A program made the translations under genes and the position numbers. Shown here one piece after another: positions 10,331 to 24,090 of a stretch of DNA of 64,000 bases; position 1 is the first letter of the stretch; the number at the start of each line of letters is the position of its first letter. Source of the stretch: Bathymodiolus brooksi (Eukaryota > Mollusca > Bivalvia > Mytilida > Modiolidae); NCBI GenBank assembly GCA_963680875.1, contig OY804580.1:95509353-95573352 (forward strand). The letters run 5' to 3'. The notes under the pieces were generated by a model that was not told the DNA's origin, made no database searches, and saw nothing but the letters and a program-made list of their open reading frames with translations.

Positions 10331-13300
10331 CTTTATATTGTAGTGTCTGTCGTTTGATTTAGGACTTCTGATTACCTGTTTGGTATCTTTATATTGTAGT
10401 GTCTGTCGTTTGATTTAGGACTTCTGATTACCCGTTTGGTATCTTTATATTGTAGTGTCTGTCGTTTGATTTAGGACTTCTGATTACCTGTTTGGTATCT
10501 TTATATTGTAGTGTCTGTCGTTTGATTTAGGACTTCTGATTACCCGTTTGGTATCTTTATATTGTAGTGTTTGTCGTTTGATTTAGGACTTCTGATTACC
10601 CGTTTGGTATCTTTATATTGTAGTGTCTGTCGTTTGATTTAGGACTTCTGATTACCTGTTTGATATCTTCACATTGTAGTGTCTGTCGTTTGATTTAGGA
10701 CTTCTGATTACCTGTTTGGTATCTTTATATTGTAGTGTCTGTCGTTTGATTTAGGACTTCTGATTACCTGTTTGATATCTTCACATTGTAGTGTCTGTCG
10801 TTTGATTTAGGACTTCTGATTACCTGATTGATATCTTTATATTGTAGTGTCTGTCGTTTGATTTAGGACTTCTGGTTACCCGTTTGATATCTTTATATTG
10901 TAGTGTCTGTCATTTCATTTAGTACTTCTGATTACCCGTTTGATATCTTTATATTGTAGTGTCTGTCATTTGATTTAGGACTTCTGATTACCCGTTTGAT
11001 ATCTTCACATTGTAGTGTCTGTCGTTTGATTTAGGACTTCTGATTACCCGTTTGATATCTTTATATTGTAGTGTCTGTCGTTTGATTGAGGACTTCTGAT
11101 TACCCGTTTGATATCTTCACATTGTAGTGTCTGTCGTTTGATTTAGGACTTCTGATTACCTGTTTGATATCTTTACATTGTAGTGTCTGTCGTTTGATTT
11201 AGGACTTCTGATTACCCGTTTGATATCTTCACATTGTAGTGTCTGTCGTTTGATTTAGGACTTCTGATTACCCGTTTGATATCTTTATATTGTAGTGTCT
11301 GTCGTTTGATTTAGGACTTCTGATTACCTGTTTGATAACTTTATATTGTAGTGTCTGTCGTTTGATTTAGTACTTCTGATTACCCGTTTGATATCTTTAT
11401 GGTGTAGTGTCTGTCGTTTGATTTAGGACTTCTGATTACCCGTTTGATATCTTCACATTGTAGTGTCTGTCGTTTGATTTAGGACTTCTGATTACCTGTT
11501 TGATATCTTTATATTGTAGTGTCTGTCGTTTGATTTAGTACTTCTGATTACCCGTTTGATATCTTTATATTGTAGTGTCTGTCGTTTGATTTAGGACTTC
11601 TGATTACCTGTTTGATATCTTTATATTGTAGTGTCTATCGTTTGATTTAGTATTTCTGATTACCCGTTTGATATCTTTATATTGTAGTGTCTGTCGTTTG
11701 ATTTAGGACTTCTGATTACCTGTTTGATATCTTTATATTGTAGTGTCTGTCGTTTGATTTAGGACTTCTGATTACCCGTTTGATATCTTTATATTGTAGT
11801 GTCTGTCGTTTGATTTAGGACTTCTGATTACCCGTTTGATATCTTTATATTGTAGTGTCTGTCGTTTGATTTAGGACTTCTGATTACCTGTTTGATATCT
11901 TTATATTGTAGTGTCTGTCGTTTGATTTAGGACTTCTGATTACCTGTTTGATATCTTTATATTGTAGTGTCTGTCGTTTGATTTAGGACTTCTGATTACC
12001 TGTTTGATATCTTTATATTGTAGTGTCTGTCGTTTGATTTAGTATTTCTGATTACCCGTTTGATATCTTTATATTGTAGTGTCTGTCGTTTGATTTAGGA
12101 CTTCTGATTACCTGTTTGATATCTTCACATTGTAGTGTCTGTGGTTTGATTTAGGACTTCTGATTACCCGTTTGGTATCTTTATATTGTAGTGTTCGTCG
12201 TTTGATTTAGGACTTCTGATTACCTGTTTGATATCTTTATATTGTAGTGTCTGTCGTTTGATTTATGACTTCTAATTACCCGTTTGATATCTTTATATTG
12301 TAGTGTCTGTCGTTTGATTTAGGACTTCTGATTACCTGTTTGGTATCTTTATATTGTAGTGTCTGTCGTTTGATTTAGGACTTCTGATTACCCGTTTGGT
12401 ATCTTTATATTGTAGTGTCTGTCGTTTGATTTAGGACTTCTGATTACCTGTTTGGTATCTTTATATTGTAGTGTCTGTCGTTTGATTTAGGACTTCTGAT
12501 TACCCGTTTGGTATCTTTATATTGTAGTGTCTGTCGTTTGATTTAGGACTTCTGATTACCCGTTTGGTATCTTTATATTGTAGTGTCTGTCGTTTGATTT
12601 AGGACTTCTGATTACCTGTTTGATATCTTCACATTGTAGTGTCTGTCGTTTGATTTAGGACTTCTGATTACCTGTTTGGTATCTTTATATTGTAGTGTCT
12701 GTCGTTTGATTTAGGACTTCTGATTACCTGTTTGATATCTTCACATTGTAGTGTCTGTCGTTTGATTTAGGACTTCTGATTACCTGTTTGATATCTTTAT
12801 ATTGTAGTGTCTGTCGTTTGATTTAGGACTTCTGGTTACCCGTTTGATATCTTTATATTGTAGTGTCTGTCATTTGATTTAGTACTTCTGATTACCCGTT
12901 TGATATCTTTATATTGTAGTGTCTGTCATTTGATTTAGGACTTCTGATTACCCGTTTGATATCTTCACATTGTAGTCTCTGTCGTTTGATTTAGGACTTC
13001 TGATTACCCGTTTGATATCTTTATATTGTAGTGTCTGTCGTTTGATTGAGGACTTCTGATTACCCGTTTGATATCTTCACATTGTAGTGTCTGTCGTTTG
13101 ATTTAGGACTTCTGATTACCTGTTTGATATCTTTACATTGTAGTGTCTGTCGTTTGATTTAGGACTTCTGATTACCCGTTTGATATCTTCACATTGTAGT
13201 GTCTGTCGTTTGATTTAGGACTTCTGATTACCCGTTTGATATCTTTATATTGTAGTGTCTGTCGTTTGATTTAGGACTTCTGATTACCTGTTTGATAACT

Positions 13301-14060
13301 TTATATTGTAGTGTCTGTCGTTTGATTTAGTACTTCTGCTTACCCGTTTGATATCTTTATATTGTAGTGTCTGTCGTTTGATTTAGGACTTCTGATTACC
13401 CGTTTGATATCTTCACATTGTAGTGTCTGTCGTTTGATTTAGGACTTCTGATTACCTGTTTGATATCTTTATATTGTAGTGTCTGTCGTTTGATTTAGTA
13501 CTTCTGATTACCCGTTTGATATCTTTATATTGTAGTGTCTGTCGTTTGATTTAGGACTTCTGATTACCTGTTTGATATCTTTATATTGTAGTGTCTGTCG
13601 TTTGATTTAGTATTTCTGATTACCCGTTTGATATCTTTATATTGTAGTGTCTGTCGTTTGATTTAGGACTTCTGATTACCTGTTTGATATCTTTATATTG
13701 TAGTGTCTGTCGTTTGATTTAGTACTTCTGATTACCCGTTTGATATCTTTATATTGTAGTGTCTGTCGTTTGATTTAGGACTTCTGATTACCCGTTTGAT
13801 ATCTTTATATTGTAGTGTCTGTCGTTTGATTTAGGACTTCTGATTACCTGTTTGATATCTTTATATTGTAGTGTCTGTCGTTTGATTTAGGACTTCTGAT
13901 TACCTGTTTGATATCTTTATATTGTAGTGTCTGTCGTTTGATTTAGTATTTCTGATTACCCGTTTGATATCTTTATATTGTAGTGTCTGTCGTTTGATTT
14001 AGGACTTCTGATTACCTGTTTGATATCTTCACATTGTAGTGTCTGTGGTTTGATTTAGGA
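10130..14060 (+). repeat. Tandem pair of 35-monomer (1960-bp) blocks
   Basis: About 10.13-12.09 kb recurs at about 12.09-14.05 kb. Shared marks: GTTACCCG (10875 and 12835), GTCATTT units (10910, 10968 and 12869, 12927), GATTGAGG (11085 and 13045), GATAACTTTAT (11334 and 13294). Spacing is exactly 1960 over most of the pair and 1904 near the end, so the second copy lost one monomer. This block family reappears near 22.0-23.2, 38.2-39.5 and 41.3-42.8 kb. Confidence 0.85.
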
Positions 14061-17000
14061 CTTCTGATTACCTGTTTGATATCTTAATATTGTAGTGTCT
14101 GTCGTTTGATTTAGGACTTCTGATTACCTGTTTGATATCTTCACATTGTAGTGTCTGTCGTTTGATTTAGGACTTCTGATTACCTGTTTGATATCTTTAT
14201 ATTGTAGTGTCTGTCGTTTGATTTAGTACTTCTGATTACCCGTTTGATATCTTTATATTGTAGTGTCTGTCGTTTGATTTAGGACTTCTGATTACCTGTT
14301 TGATATCTTCACATTGTAGTGTCTGTCGTTTGATTTAGGACTTCTGATTACCTGTTTGATATCTTTATATTGTAGTGTCTGTCGTTTGATTTAGTACTTC
14401 TGATTACCCGTTTGATATCTTTATATTGTAGTGTCTGTCGTTTGATTTAGGACTTCTGATTACCCGTTTGATATCTTCACATTGTAGTGTCTGTCGTTTG
14501 ATTTAGGACTTCTGATTACCTGTTTGATATCTTTATATTGTAGTGTCTGTCGTTTGATTTAGTACTTCTGATTACCCGTTTGATATCTTTATATTGTAGT
14601 GTCTGTCGTTTGATTTAGGACTTCTGATTACCTGTTTGATATCTTTATATTGTAGTGTCTGTCGTTTGATTTAGGACTTCTGATTACCTGTTTGATATCT
14701 TCACATTGTAGTGTCTGTCGTTTGATTTAGGACTTCTAATTACCCGTTTGATATCTTTATATTGTAGTGTCTGTTGTTTGATTTATGACTTCTGATTACC
14801 TGTTTGATATCTTTATATTGTAGTGTCTGTCGTTTGATTTAGGACTTCTGATTACCTGTTTGATATCTTCACATTGTAGTGTCTGTCGTTTGATTTAGGA
14901 CTTCTGATTACCCGTTTGATATCTTTATATTGTAGTGTCTGTCGTTTGATTTAGGACTTCTGATTACCCGTTTGATATCTTTATATTGTAGTGTCTGTCG
15001 TTTGATTTAGGACTTCTGATTACCCGTTTGGTATCTTTGCATTGTAGTGTCTGTCGTTTGATTTAGGACTTCTAATTACCCGTTTGATATCTTTATATTG
15101 TAGTGTCTGTCGTTTGATTTAGGACTTCTGATTACCTGTTTGATATCTTCACATTGTAGTGTCTGTCGTTTGATTTAGGACTTCTAATTACCCGTTTGGT
15201 ATCTTTGCATTGTAGTGTCTGTCGTTTGATTTAGGACTTCTGATTACCTGTTTGATATCTTTATATTGTAGTGGCTGTCGTTTGATTTAGGACTTCTGAT
15301 TACCTGTTTGATATCTTCACATTGTAGTGTCTGTCGTTTGATTTAGGACTTCTAATTACCCGTTTGATATCTTTATATTGTAGTGTCTGTTGTTTGATTT
15401 ATGACTTCTGATTACCCGTTTGATATCTTTATATTGTAGTGTCTGTCGTTTGATTTAGGACTTCTAATTACCCGTTTGATATCTTCACATTGTAGTGTCT
15501 GTCGTTTGATTTAGTACTTCTGATTACCTGTTTGGTATCTTTATATTGTAGTGTCTGTCGTTTGATTTAGGACTTCTAATTACCTGTTTGATATCTTTAT
15601 ATTGTAGTGTCTGTCGTTTGAATTAGGACTTCTGATTACCCGTTTGATATCTTTATATTGTAGTGTCTGTCGTTTGATTTAGGACTTCTAATTACCCGTT
15701 TGATATCTTTATATTGTAGTGTCTGTCGTTTGATTTAGGATTTCTGATTACCTGTTTGATATCTTTATATTGTAGTGTCTGTCGTTTGATTTAGGACTTG
15801 TGATTACCCGTTTGATATCCTTATATTGTAGTGTCTGTCGTTTGATTTAGGATATCTAATTACCCGTTTGATATCTTTATATTGTAGTGTCTGTCGTTTG
15901 ATTTAGGACTTCTGATTACCCGTTTGGTATCTTTGCATTGTAGTGTCTGTCGTTTGATTTAGTACTTCTGATTACACGTTTGATATCTTCACATTGTAGT
16001 GTCTGTCGTTTGATTTAGGACTTCTAATTACCCGTTTGATATCTTCACATTGTAGTGTCTGTCGTTTGAATTAGGACTTCTGATTACCCGTTTGGTATCT
16101 TTATATTGTAGTGTCTGTCGTTTGATTTAGGACTTCTGATTACCCGTTTGATATCTTCACATTGTAGTGTCTGTCATTTGATTTAGGACTTCTGATTACC
16201 CGTTTGATATCTTTATATTGTAGTGTCTGTCGTTTGATTTAGGACTTCTGATTACCCGTTTGATATCTTCACATTGTAGTGTCTGTCGTTTGATTTAGGA
16301 CTTCTAATTACCCGTTTGATATCTTCACATTGTAGTGTCTGTCGTTTGAATTAGGACTTCTGATTACCCGTTTGGTATCTTTGCATTGTAGTGTCTGTCG
16401 TTTGATTTAGTACTTCTGATTACCCGTTTGATATCTTCACATTGTAGTGTCTGTCGTTTGATTTAGGACTTCTGATTACCTGTTTGATATCTTTATATTG
16501 TAGTGTCTGTCGTTTGATTTAGTATTTCTGATTACCCGTTTGGTATCTTTGCATTGTAGTGTCTGTCGTTTGATTTAGGACTTCTGATTACCTGTTTGGT
16601 ATCTTTATATTGTAGTGTCTGTCGTTTGATTTAGTACTTCTGATTACCCGTTTGGTATCTTTATATTGTAGTGTCTGTCGTTTGATTTAGGACTTCTGAT
16701 TACCCGTTTGGTATCTTTATATTGTAGTGTCTGTCGTTTGATTTAGGACTTCTGATTACCCGTTTGGTATCTTTATATTGTAGTGTCTGTCGTTTGATTT
16801 AGGACTTCTAATTACCTGTTTGATATCTTCACATTGTAGTGTCTGTCGTTTGATTTAGGACTTCTGATTACCTGTTTGATATCTTCACATTGTAGTGTCT
16901 GTCGTTTGATTTAGTACTTCTAATTACCTGTTTGATATCTTCACATTGTAGTGTCTGTCGTTTGATTTAGGACTTCTGATTACCTGTTTGATATCTTTAT

Positions 17001-17149
17001 ATTGTAGTGTCTGTCGTTTGATTTAGGACTTCTGATTACCCGTTTGATATCTTTATATTGTAGTGTCTGTCGTTTGATTTAGGACTTCTGATTACCCGTT
17101 TGATATCTTTATATTGTAGTGTCTGTCGTTTGATTTAGGACTTCTGATT
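14061..17149 (+). repeat. Mixed satellite segment, first TTGC-type monomers
   Basis: Ordinary 56-bp units without a close tandem block partner. The part from about 14.3 to 15.85 kb recurs at about 39.5-41.05 kb, with a landmark such as CTGTTGTTTGATTTATG at 14771 and 40027 (451 monomers apart) and a few monomers gained or lost. Units ending in TTTGC before ATTG first appear here, near 15030. Confidence 0.7.
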
Positions 17150-20100
17150 ACCCGTTTGATATCTTTATATTGTAGTGTCTGTCGTTTGATTTAGGACTTC
17201 TGATTACCCGTTTGATATCTTCACATTGTAGTGTCTGTCGTTTGATTTAGGACTTCTGATTACCCGTTTGATATCTTTATATTGTAGTGTCTGTCGTTTG
17301 ATTTAGGACTTCTGATTACCTGTTTGATATCTTCACATTGTAGTGTCTGTCGTTTGATTTAGGACTTCTAATTACCCGTTTGATATCTTCACATTGTAGT
17401 GTCTGTCGTTTGATTTAGTACTTCTGATTACCCGTTTGATATCTTTATATTGTAGTGTCTGTCGTTTGATTTAGGACTTCTGATTACCTGTTTGATATAT
17501 TCACATTGTAGTGTCTGTCGTTTGATTTAGGACTTCTGATTACCTGTTTGATATCTTCACATTGTAGTGTCTGTCGTTTGATTTAGTACTTCTGATTACC
17601 CGTTTGATATCTTTATATTGTAGTGTCTGTCGTTTGATTTAGGACTTCTAATTACCTGTTTGATATCTTTATATTGTAGTGGCTGTCGTTTGATTTAGGA
17701 CTTCTGATTACCTGTTTGATATCTTTATATTGTAGTGGCTGTCGTTTGATTTAGGACTTCTGATTACCTGTTTGATATCTTTATATTGTAGTGTCTGTCG
17801 TTTGATTTAGTACTTCTGATTACCCGTTTGATATCTTTATATTGTAGTGTCTGTCGTTTGATTTAGGACTTCTGATTACCCGTTTGATATCTTTATATTG
17901 TAGTGTCTGTCGTTTGATTTAGGACTTCTGATTACCCGTTTGATATCTTTATATTGTAGTGTCTGTCGTTTGATTTAGGACTTCTAATTACCCGTTTGAT
18001 ATCTTCACATTGTAGTGTCTGTCGTTTGATTTAGGACTTCTGATTACCTGTTTGATATCTTTATATTGTAGTGTCTGTCGTTTGATTTTGTACTTCTAAT
18101 TACCCGTTTGATATCTTTATATTGTAGTGTCTGTCGTTTGATTTAGGACTTCTAATTACCTGTTTGATATCTTCACATTGTAGTGTCTGTCGTTTGATTT
18201 AGTACTTCTGATTACCTGTTTGATATCTTCACATTGTAGTGTCTGTCGTTTGATTTAGGACTTCTGATTACCTGTTTGATATCTTTATATTGTAGTGTCT
18301 GTCGTTTGATTTAGGACTTCTGATTACCCGTTTGGTATCTTTATATTGTAGTGTCTGTCGTTTGAATTAGGACTTCTGATTACCCGTTTGGTATCTTTGC
18401 ATTGTAGTGTCTGTCGTTTGATTTAGTACTTCTGATTACCCGTTTGGTATCTTTATATTGTAGTGTCTGTCGTTTGATTTAGTACTTCTGATTACCCGTT
18501 TGATATCTTCACATTGTAGTGTCTGTCGTTTGATTTAGGACTTCTAATTACCCGTTTGGTATCTTTGCATTGTAGTGTCTGTCGTTTGATTTAGGACTTC
18601 TGATTACCCGTTTGATATCTTTGCATTGTAGTGTCTGTCGTTTGATTTAGGACTTCTGATTACCCGTTTGATATCTTTATATTGTAGTGTCTGTCGTTTG
18701 ATTTAGGACTTCTGATTACCCGTTTGATATCTTCACATTGTAGTGTCTGTCGTTTGATTTAGGACTTCTGATTACCCGTTTGATATCTTTATATTGTAGT
18801 GTCTGTCGTTTGATTTAGGACTTCTGATTACCTGTTTGATATCTTCACATTGTGGTGTCTGTCGTTTGATTTAGGACTTCTAATTACCCGTTTGATATCT
18901 TCACATTGTAGTGTCTGTCGTTTGATTTAGTACTTCTGATTACCCGTTTGATATCTTTATATTGTAGTGTCTGTCGTTTGATTTAGGACTTCTGATTACC
19001 TGTTTGATATATTCACATTGTAGTGTCTGTCGTTTGATTTAGGACTTCTGATTACCTGTTTGATATCTTCACATTGTAGTGTCTGTCGTTTGATTTAGTA
19101 CTTCTGATTACCCGTTTGATATCTTTATATTGTAGTGTCTGTCGTTTGATTTAGGACTTCTAATTACCTGTTTGATATCTTTATATTGTAGTGGCTGTCG
19201 TTTGATTTAGGACTTCTGATTACCTGTTTGATATCTTTATATTGTAGTGGCTGTCGTTTGATTTAGGACTTCTGATTACCTGTTTGATATCTTTATATTG
19301 TAGTGTCTGTCGTTTGATTTAGTACTTCTGATTACCCGTTTGATATCTTTATATTGTAGTGTCTGTCGTTTGATTTAGGACTTCTGATTACCCGTTTGAT
19401 ATCTTTATATTGTAGTGTCTGTCGTTTGATTTAGGACTTCTGATTACCCGTTTGATATCTTTATATTGTAGTGTCTGTCGTTTGATTTAGGACTTCTAAT
19501 TACCCGTTTGATATCTTCACATTGTAGTGTCTGTCGTTTGATTTAGGACTTCTGATTACCTGTTTGATATCTTTATATTGTAGTGTCTGTCGTTTGATTT
19601 TGTACTTCTAATTACCCGTTTGATATCTTTATATTGTAGTGTCTGTCGTTTGATTTAGGACTTCTAATTACCTGTTTGATATCTTCACATTGTAGTGTCT
19701 GTCGTTTGATTTAGTACTTCTGATTACCTGTTTGATATCTTCACATTGTAGTGTCTGTCGTTTGATTTAGGACTTCTGATTACCTGTTTGATATCTTTAT
19801 ATTGTAGTGTCTGTCGTTTGATTTAGGACTTCTGATTACCCGTTTGGTATCTTTATATTGTAGTGTCTGTCGTTTGATTTAGGACTTCTGATTACCCGTT
19901 TGGTATCTTTGCATTGTAGTGTCTGTCGTTTGATTTAGTACTTCTGATTACCCGTTTGGTATCTTTATATTGTAGTGTCTGTCGTTTGATTTAGTACTTC
20001 TGATTACCCGTTTGATATCTTCACATTGTAGTGTCTGTCGTTTGATTTAGGACGTCTAATTACCCGTTTGGTATCTTTGCATTGTAGTGTCTGTCGTTTG

Positions 20101-20172
20101 ATTTAGGACTTCTGATTACCCGTTTGATATCTTTGCATTGTAGTGTCTGTCGTTTGATTTAGGACTTCTGAT
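17150..20172 (+). repeat. Tandem pair of 27-monomer (1512-bp) blocks
   Basis: About 17.15-18.66 kb recurs at 18.66-20.17 kb. Shared marks 1512 bases apart: GATATATTCAC (17491 and 19003), GATTTTGTACTTC (about 18085 and 19597), and the order of TTGC-type units. Differences are single bases, for example GACGTCTAATT in the second copy near 20051. Confidence 0.88.
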
Positions 20173-23100
20173 TACCTGTTTGATATCTTCACATTGTAGT
20201 GTCTGTCGTTTGATTTAGGACTTCTGATTAACCGTTTGGTATCTTTGCATTGTAGTGTCTGTCGTTTGATTTAGGACTTCTGATTACCCGTTTGATATCT
20301 TTATATTGTAGTGTCTGTCGTTTGATTTAGGACTTCTGATTACCCGTTTGATATCTTCACATTGTAGTGTCTGTCGTTTTATTTAGTACTTCTGATTACC
20401 CGTTTGATATCTTCACATTGTAGTGTCTGTCGTTTGAATTAGGACTTCTGATTACCCGTTTGGTATCTTTGCATTGTAGTGTCTGTCGTTTGATTTAGGA
20501 CTTCTGATTACCCGTTTGGTATCTTTGCATTGTAGTGTCTGTCGTTTGATTTAGGACTTCTGATTACCCGTTTGATATCTTTTTATTGTAGTGTCTGTCG
20601 TTTGATTTAGGACTTCTGATTACCCGTTTGGTATCTTTGCATTGTAGTGTCTGTCGTTTGATTTAGGACTTCTGATTACCCGTTTGATATCTTTATATTG
20701 TAGTGTCTGTCGTTTGATTTAGGACTTCTAATTACCCGTTTGATATCTTTATATTGTAGTGTCTGTCGTTTGATTTAGGACTTCTGATTACCCGTTTGAT
20801 ATCTTTATATTGTAGTGTCTGTCGTTTGATTTAGGACTTCTGATTACCTGTTTGATAACTTTATATTGTAGTGTCTGTCGTTTGATTTAGTACTTCTGAT
20901 TACCCGTTTGATATCTTTATGGTGTAGTGTCTGTCGTTTGATTTAGGACTTCTGATTACCTGTTTGATATCTTTATATTGTAGTGTCTGTCGTTTGATTT
21001 AGTACTTCTGATTACCCGTTTGATATCTTTATGGTGTAGTGTCTGTCGTTTGACTTAGGACTTCTGATTACCCGTTTGATATCTTCACATTGTAGTGTCT
21101 GTCGTTTGATTTAGGACTTCTGATTACCTGTTTGATATCTTTATATTGTAGTGTCTGTCGTTTGATTTAGTACTTCTGATTACCCGTTTGATATCTTTAT
21201 ATTGTAGTGTCTGTCGTTTGATTTAGGACTTCTGATTACCTGTTTGATATCTTTATATTGTAGTGTCTGTCGTTTGATTTATTATTTCTGATTACCCGTT
21301 TGATATCTTTATATTGTAGTGTCTGTCGTTTGATTTAGGACTTCTGATTACCTGTTTGATATCTTTATATTGTAGTGTCTGTCGTTTGATTTAGGACTTC
21401 TGATTACCCGTTTGATATCTTTATATTGTAGTGTCTGTCGTTTGATTTAGGACTTCTGATTACCCGTTTGATATCTTTATATTGTAGTGTCTGTCGTTTG
21501 ATTTAGGACTTCTGATTACCTGTTTGATATCTTTATATTGTAGTGTCTGTCGTTTGATTTAGGACTTCTGATTACCTGTTTGATATCTTTATATTGTAGT
21601 GTCTGTCGTTTGATTTAGGACTTCTGATTACCTGTTTGATATCTTTATATTGTAGTGTCTGTCGTTTGATTTAGTATTTCTGATTACCCGTTTGATATCT
21701 TTATATTGTAGTGTCTGTCGTTTGATTTAGGACTTCTGATTACCTGTTTGATATCTTCACATTGTAGTGTCTGTGGTTTGATTTAGGACTTCTGATTACC
21801 TGTTTGATATCTTAATATTGTAGTGTCTGTCGTTTGATTTAGGACTTCTGATTACCCGTTTGGTATCTTTATATTGTAGTGTTTGTCGTTTGATTTAGGA
21901 CTTCTGATTACCTGTTTGATATCTTTATATTGTAGTGTCTGTCGTTTGATTTATGACTTCTAATTACCCGTTTGATATCTTTATATTGTAGTGTCTGTCG
22001 TTTGATTTAGGACTTCTGATTACCTGTTTGGTATCTTTATATTGTAGTGTCTGTCGTTTGATTTAGGACTTCTGATTACCCGTTTGGTATCTTTATATTG
22101 TAGTGTCTGTCGTTTGATTTAGGACTTCTGATTACCTGTTTGGTATCTTTATATTGTAGTGTCTGTCGTTTGATTTAGGACTTCTGATTACCCGTTTGGT
22201 ATCTTTATATTGTAGTGTCTGTCGTTTGATTTAGGACTTCTGATTACCCGTTTGGTATCTTTATATTGTAGTGTCTGTCGTTTGATTTAGGACTTCTGAT
22301 TACCTGTTTGATATCTTCACATTGTAGTGTCTGTCGTTTGATTTAGGACTTCTGATTACCTGTTTGGTATCTTTATATTGTAGTGTCTGTCGTTTGATTT
22401 AGGACTTCTGATTACCTGTTTGATATCTTCACATTGTAGTGTCTGTCGTTTGATTTAGGACTTCTGATTACCTGTTTGATATCTTTATATTGTAGTGTCT
22501 GTCGTTTGATTTAGGACTTCTGGTTACCCGTTTGATATCTTTATATTGTAGTGTCTGTCATTTGATTTAGTACTTCTGATTACCCGTTTGATATCTTTAT
22601 ATTGTAGTGTCTGTCATTTGATTTAGGACTTCTGATTACCCGTTTGATATCTTCACATTGTAGTGTCTGTCGTTTGATTTAGGACTTCTGATTACCCGTT
22701 TGGTATCTTTATATTGTAGTGTCTGTCGTTTGATTGAGGACTTCTGATTACCCGTTTGATATCTTCACATTGTAGTGTCTGTCGTTTGATTTAGGACTTC
22801 TGATTACCTGTTTGATATCTTTACATTGTAGTGTCTGTCGTTTGATTTAGGACTTCTGATTACCCGTTTGATATCTTCACATTGTAGTGTCTGTCGTTTG
22901 ATTTAGGACTTCTGATTACCCGTTTGATATCTTTATATTGTAGTGTCTGTCGTTTGATTTAGGACTTCTGATTACCTGTTTGATAACTTTATATTGTAGT
23001 GTCTGTCGTTTGATTTAGTACTTCTGCTTACCCGTTTGATATCTTTATGGTGTAATGTCTGTCGTTTGATTTAGGACTTCTGATTACCCGTTTGATATCT

Positions 23101-24090
23101 TCACATTGTAGTGTCTGTCGTTTGATTTAGGACTTCTGATTACCCGTTTGATATCTTCACATTGTAATGTCTGTCGTTTGATTTAGGACTTCTAATTACC
23201 CGTTTGATATCTTCACATTGTAGTGTCTGTCGTTTGAATTAGGACTTCTGATTACCCGTTTGGTATCTTTGCATTGTAGTGTCTGTCGTTTGATTTAGTA
23301 CTTCTGATTACCCGTTTGATATCTTCACATTGTAGTGTCTGTCGTTTGATTTAGGACTTCTGATTACCTGTTTGATATCTTTATATTGTAGTGTCTGTCG
23401 TTTGATTTAGTATTTCTGATTACCCGTTTGGTATCTTTGCATTGTAGTGTCTGTCGTTTGATTTAGGACTTCTGATTACCTGTTTGGTATCTTTATATTG
23501 TAGTGTCTGTCGTTTGATTTAGTACTTCTGATTACCCGTTTGGTATCTTTATATTGTAGTGTCTGTCGTTTGATTTAGGACTTCTGATTACCCGTTTGGT
23601 ATCTTTATATTGTAGTGTCTGTCGTTTGATTTAGTACTTCTGATTACCCGTTTGGTATCTTTATATTGTAGTGTCTGTCGTTTGATTTAGGACTTCTAAT
23701 TACCTGTTTGATATCTTCACATTGTAGTGTCTGTCGTTTGATTTAGGACTTCTGATTACCTGTTTGATATCTTCACATTGTAGTGTCTGTCGTTTGATTT
23801 AGGACTTCTGATTACCCGTTTGATATCTTTATATTGTAGTGTCTGTCGTTTGATTTAGGACTTCTGATTACCTGTTTGATAACTTTATATTGTAGTGTCT
23901 GTCGTTTGATTTAGTACTTCTGCTTACCCGTTTGATATCTTTATGGTGTAATGTCTGTCGTTTGATTTAGGACTTCTGATTACCCGTTTGATATCTTCAC
24001 ATTGTAGTGTCTGTCGTTTGATTTAGGACTTCTGATTACCCGTTTGATATCTTCACATTGTAGTGTCTGTCGTTTGATTTAGGACTTCTA
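20173..24090 (+). repeat. Mixed satellite segment with GATTAACCG and GATAAC units
   Basis: Contains the first GATTAACCG variant (near 20227), an extract of the 35-monomer family (GTTACCCG, GTCATTT and GATTGAGG units at 22.5-22.75 kb) and an internal 896-bp repeat (GATAACTTTAT at 22982 and 23878, each followed by TATGGTGTAATG). The whole stretch stays in 56-bp phase. Confidence 0.75.
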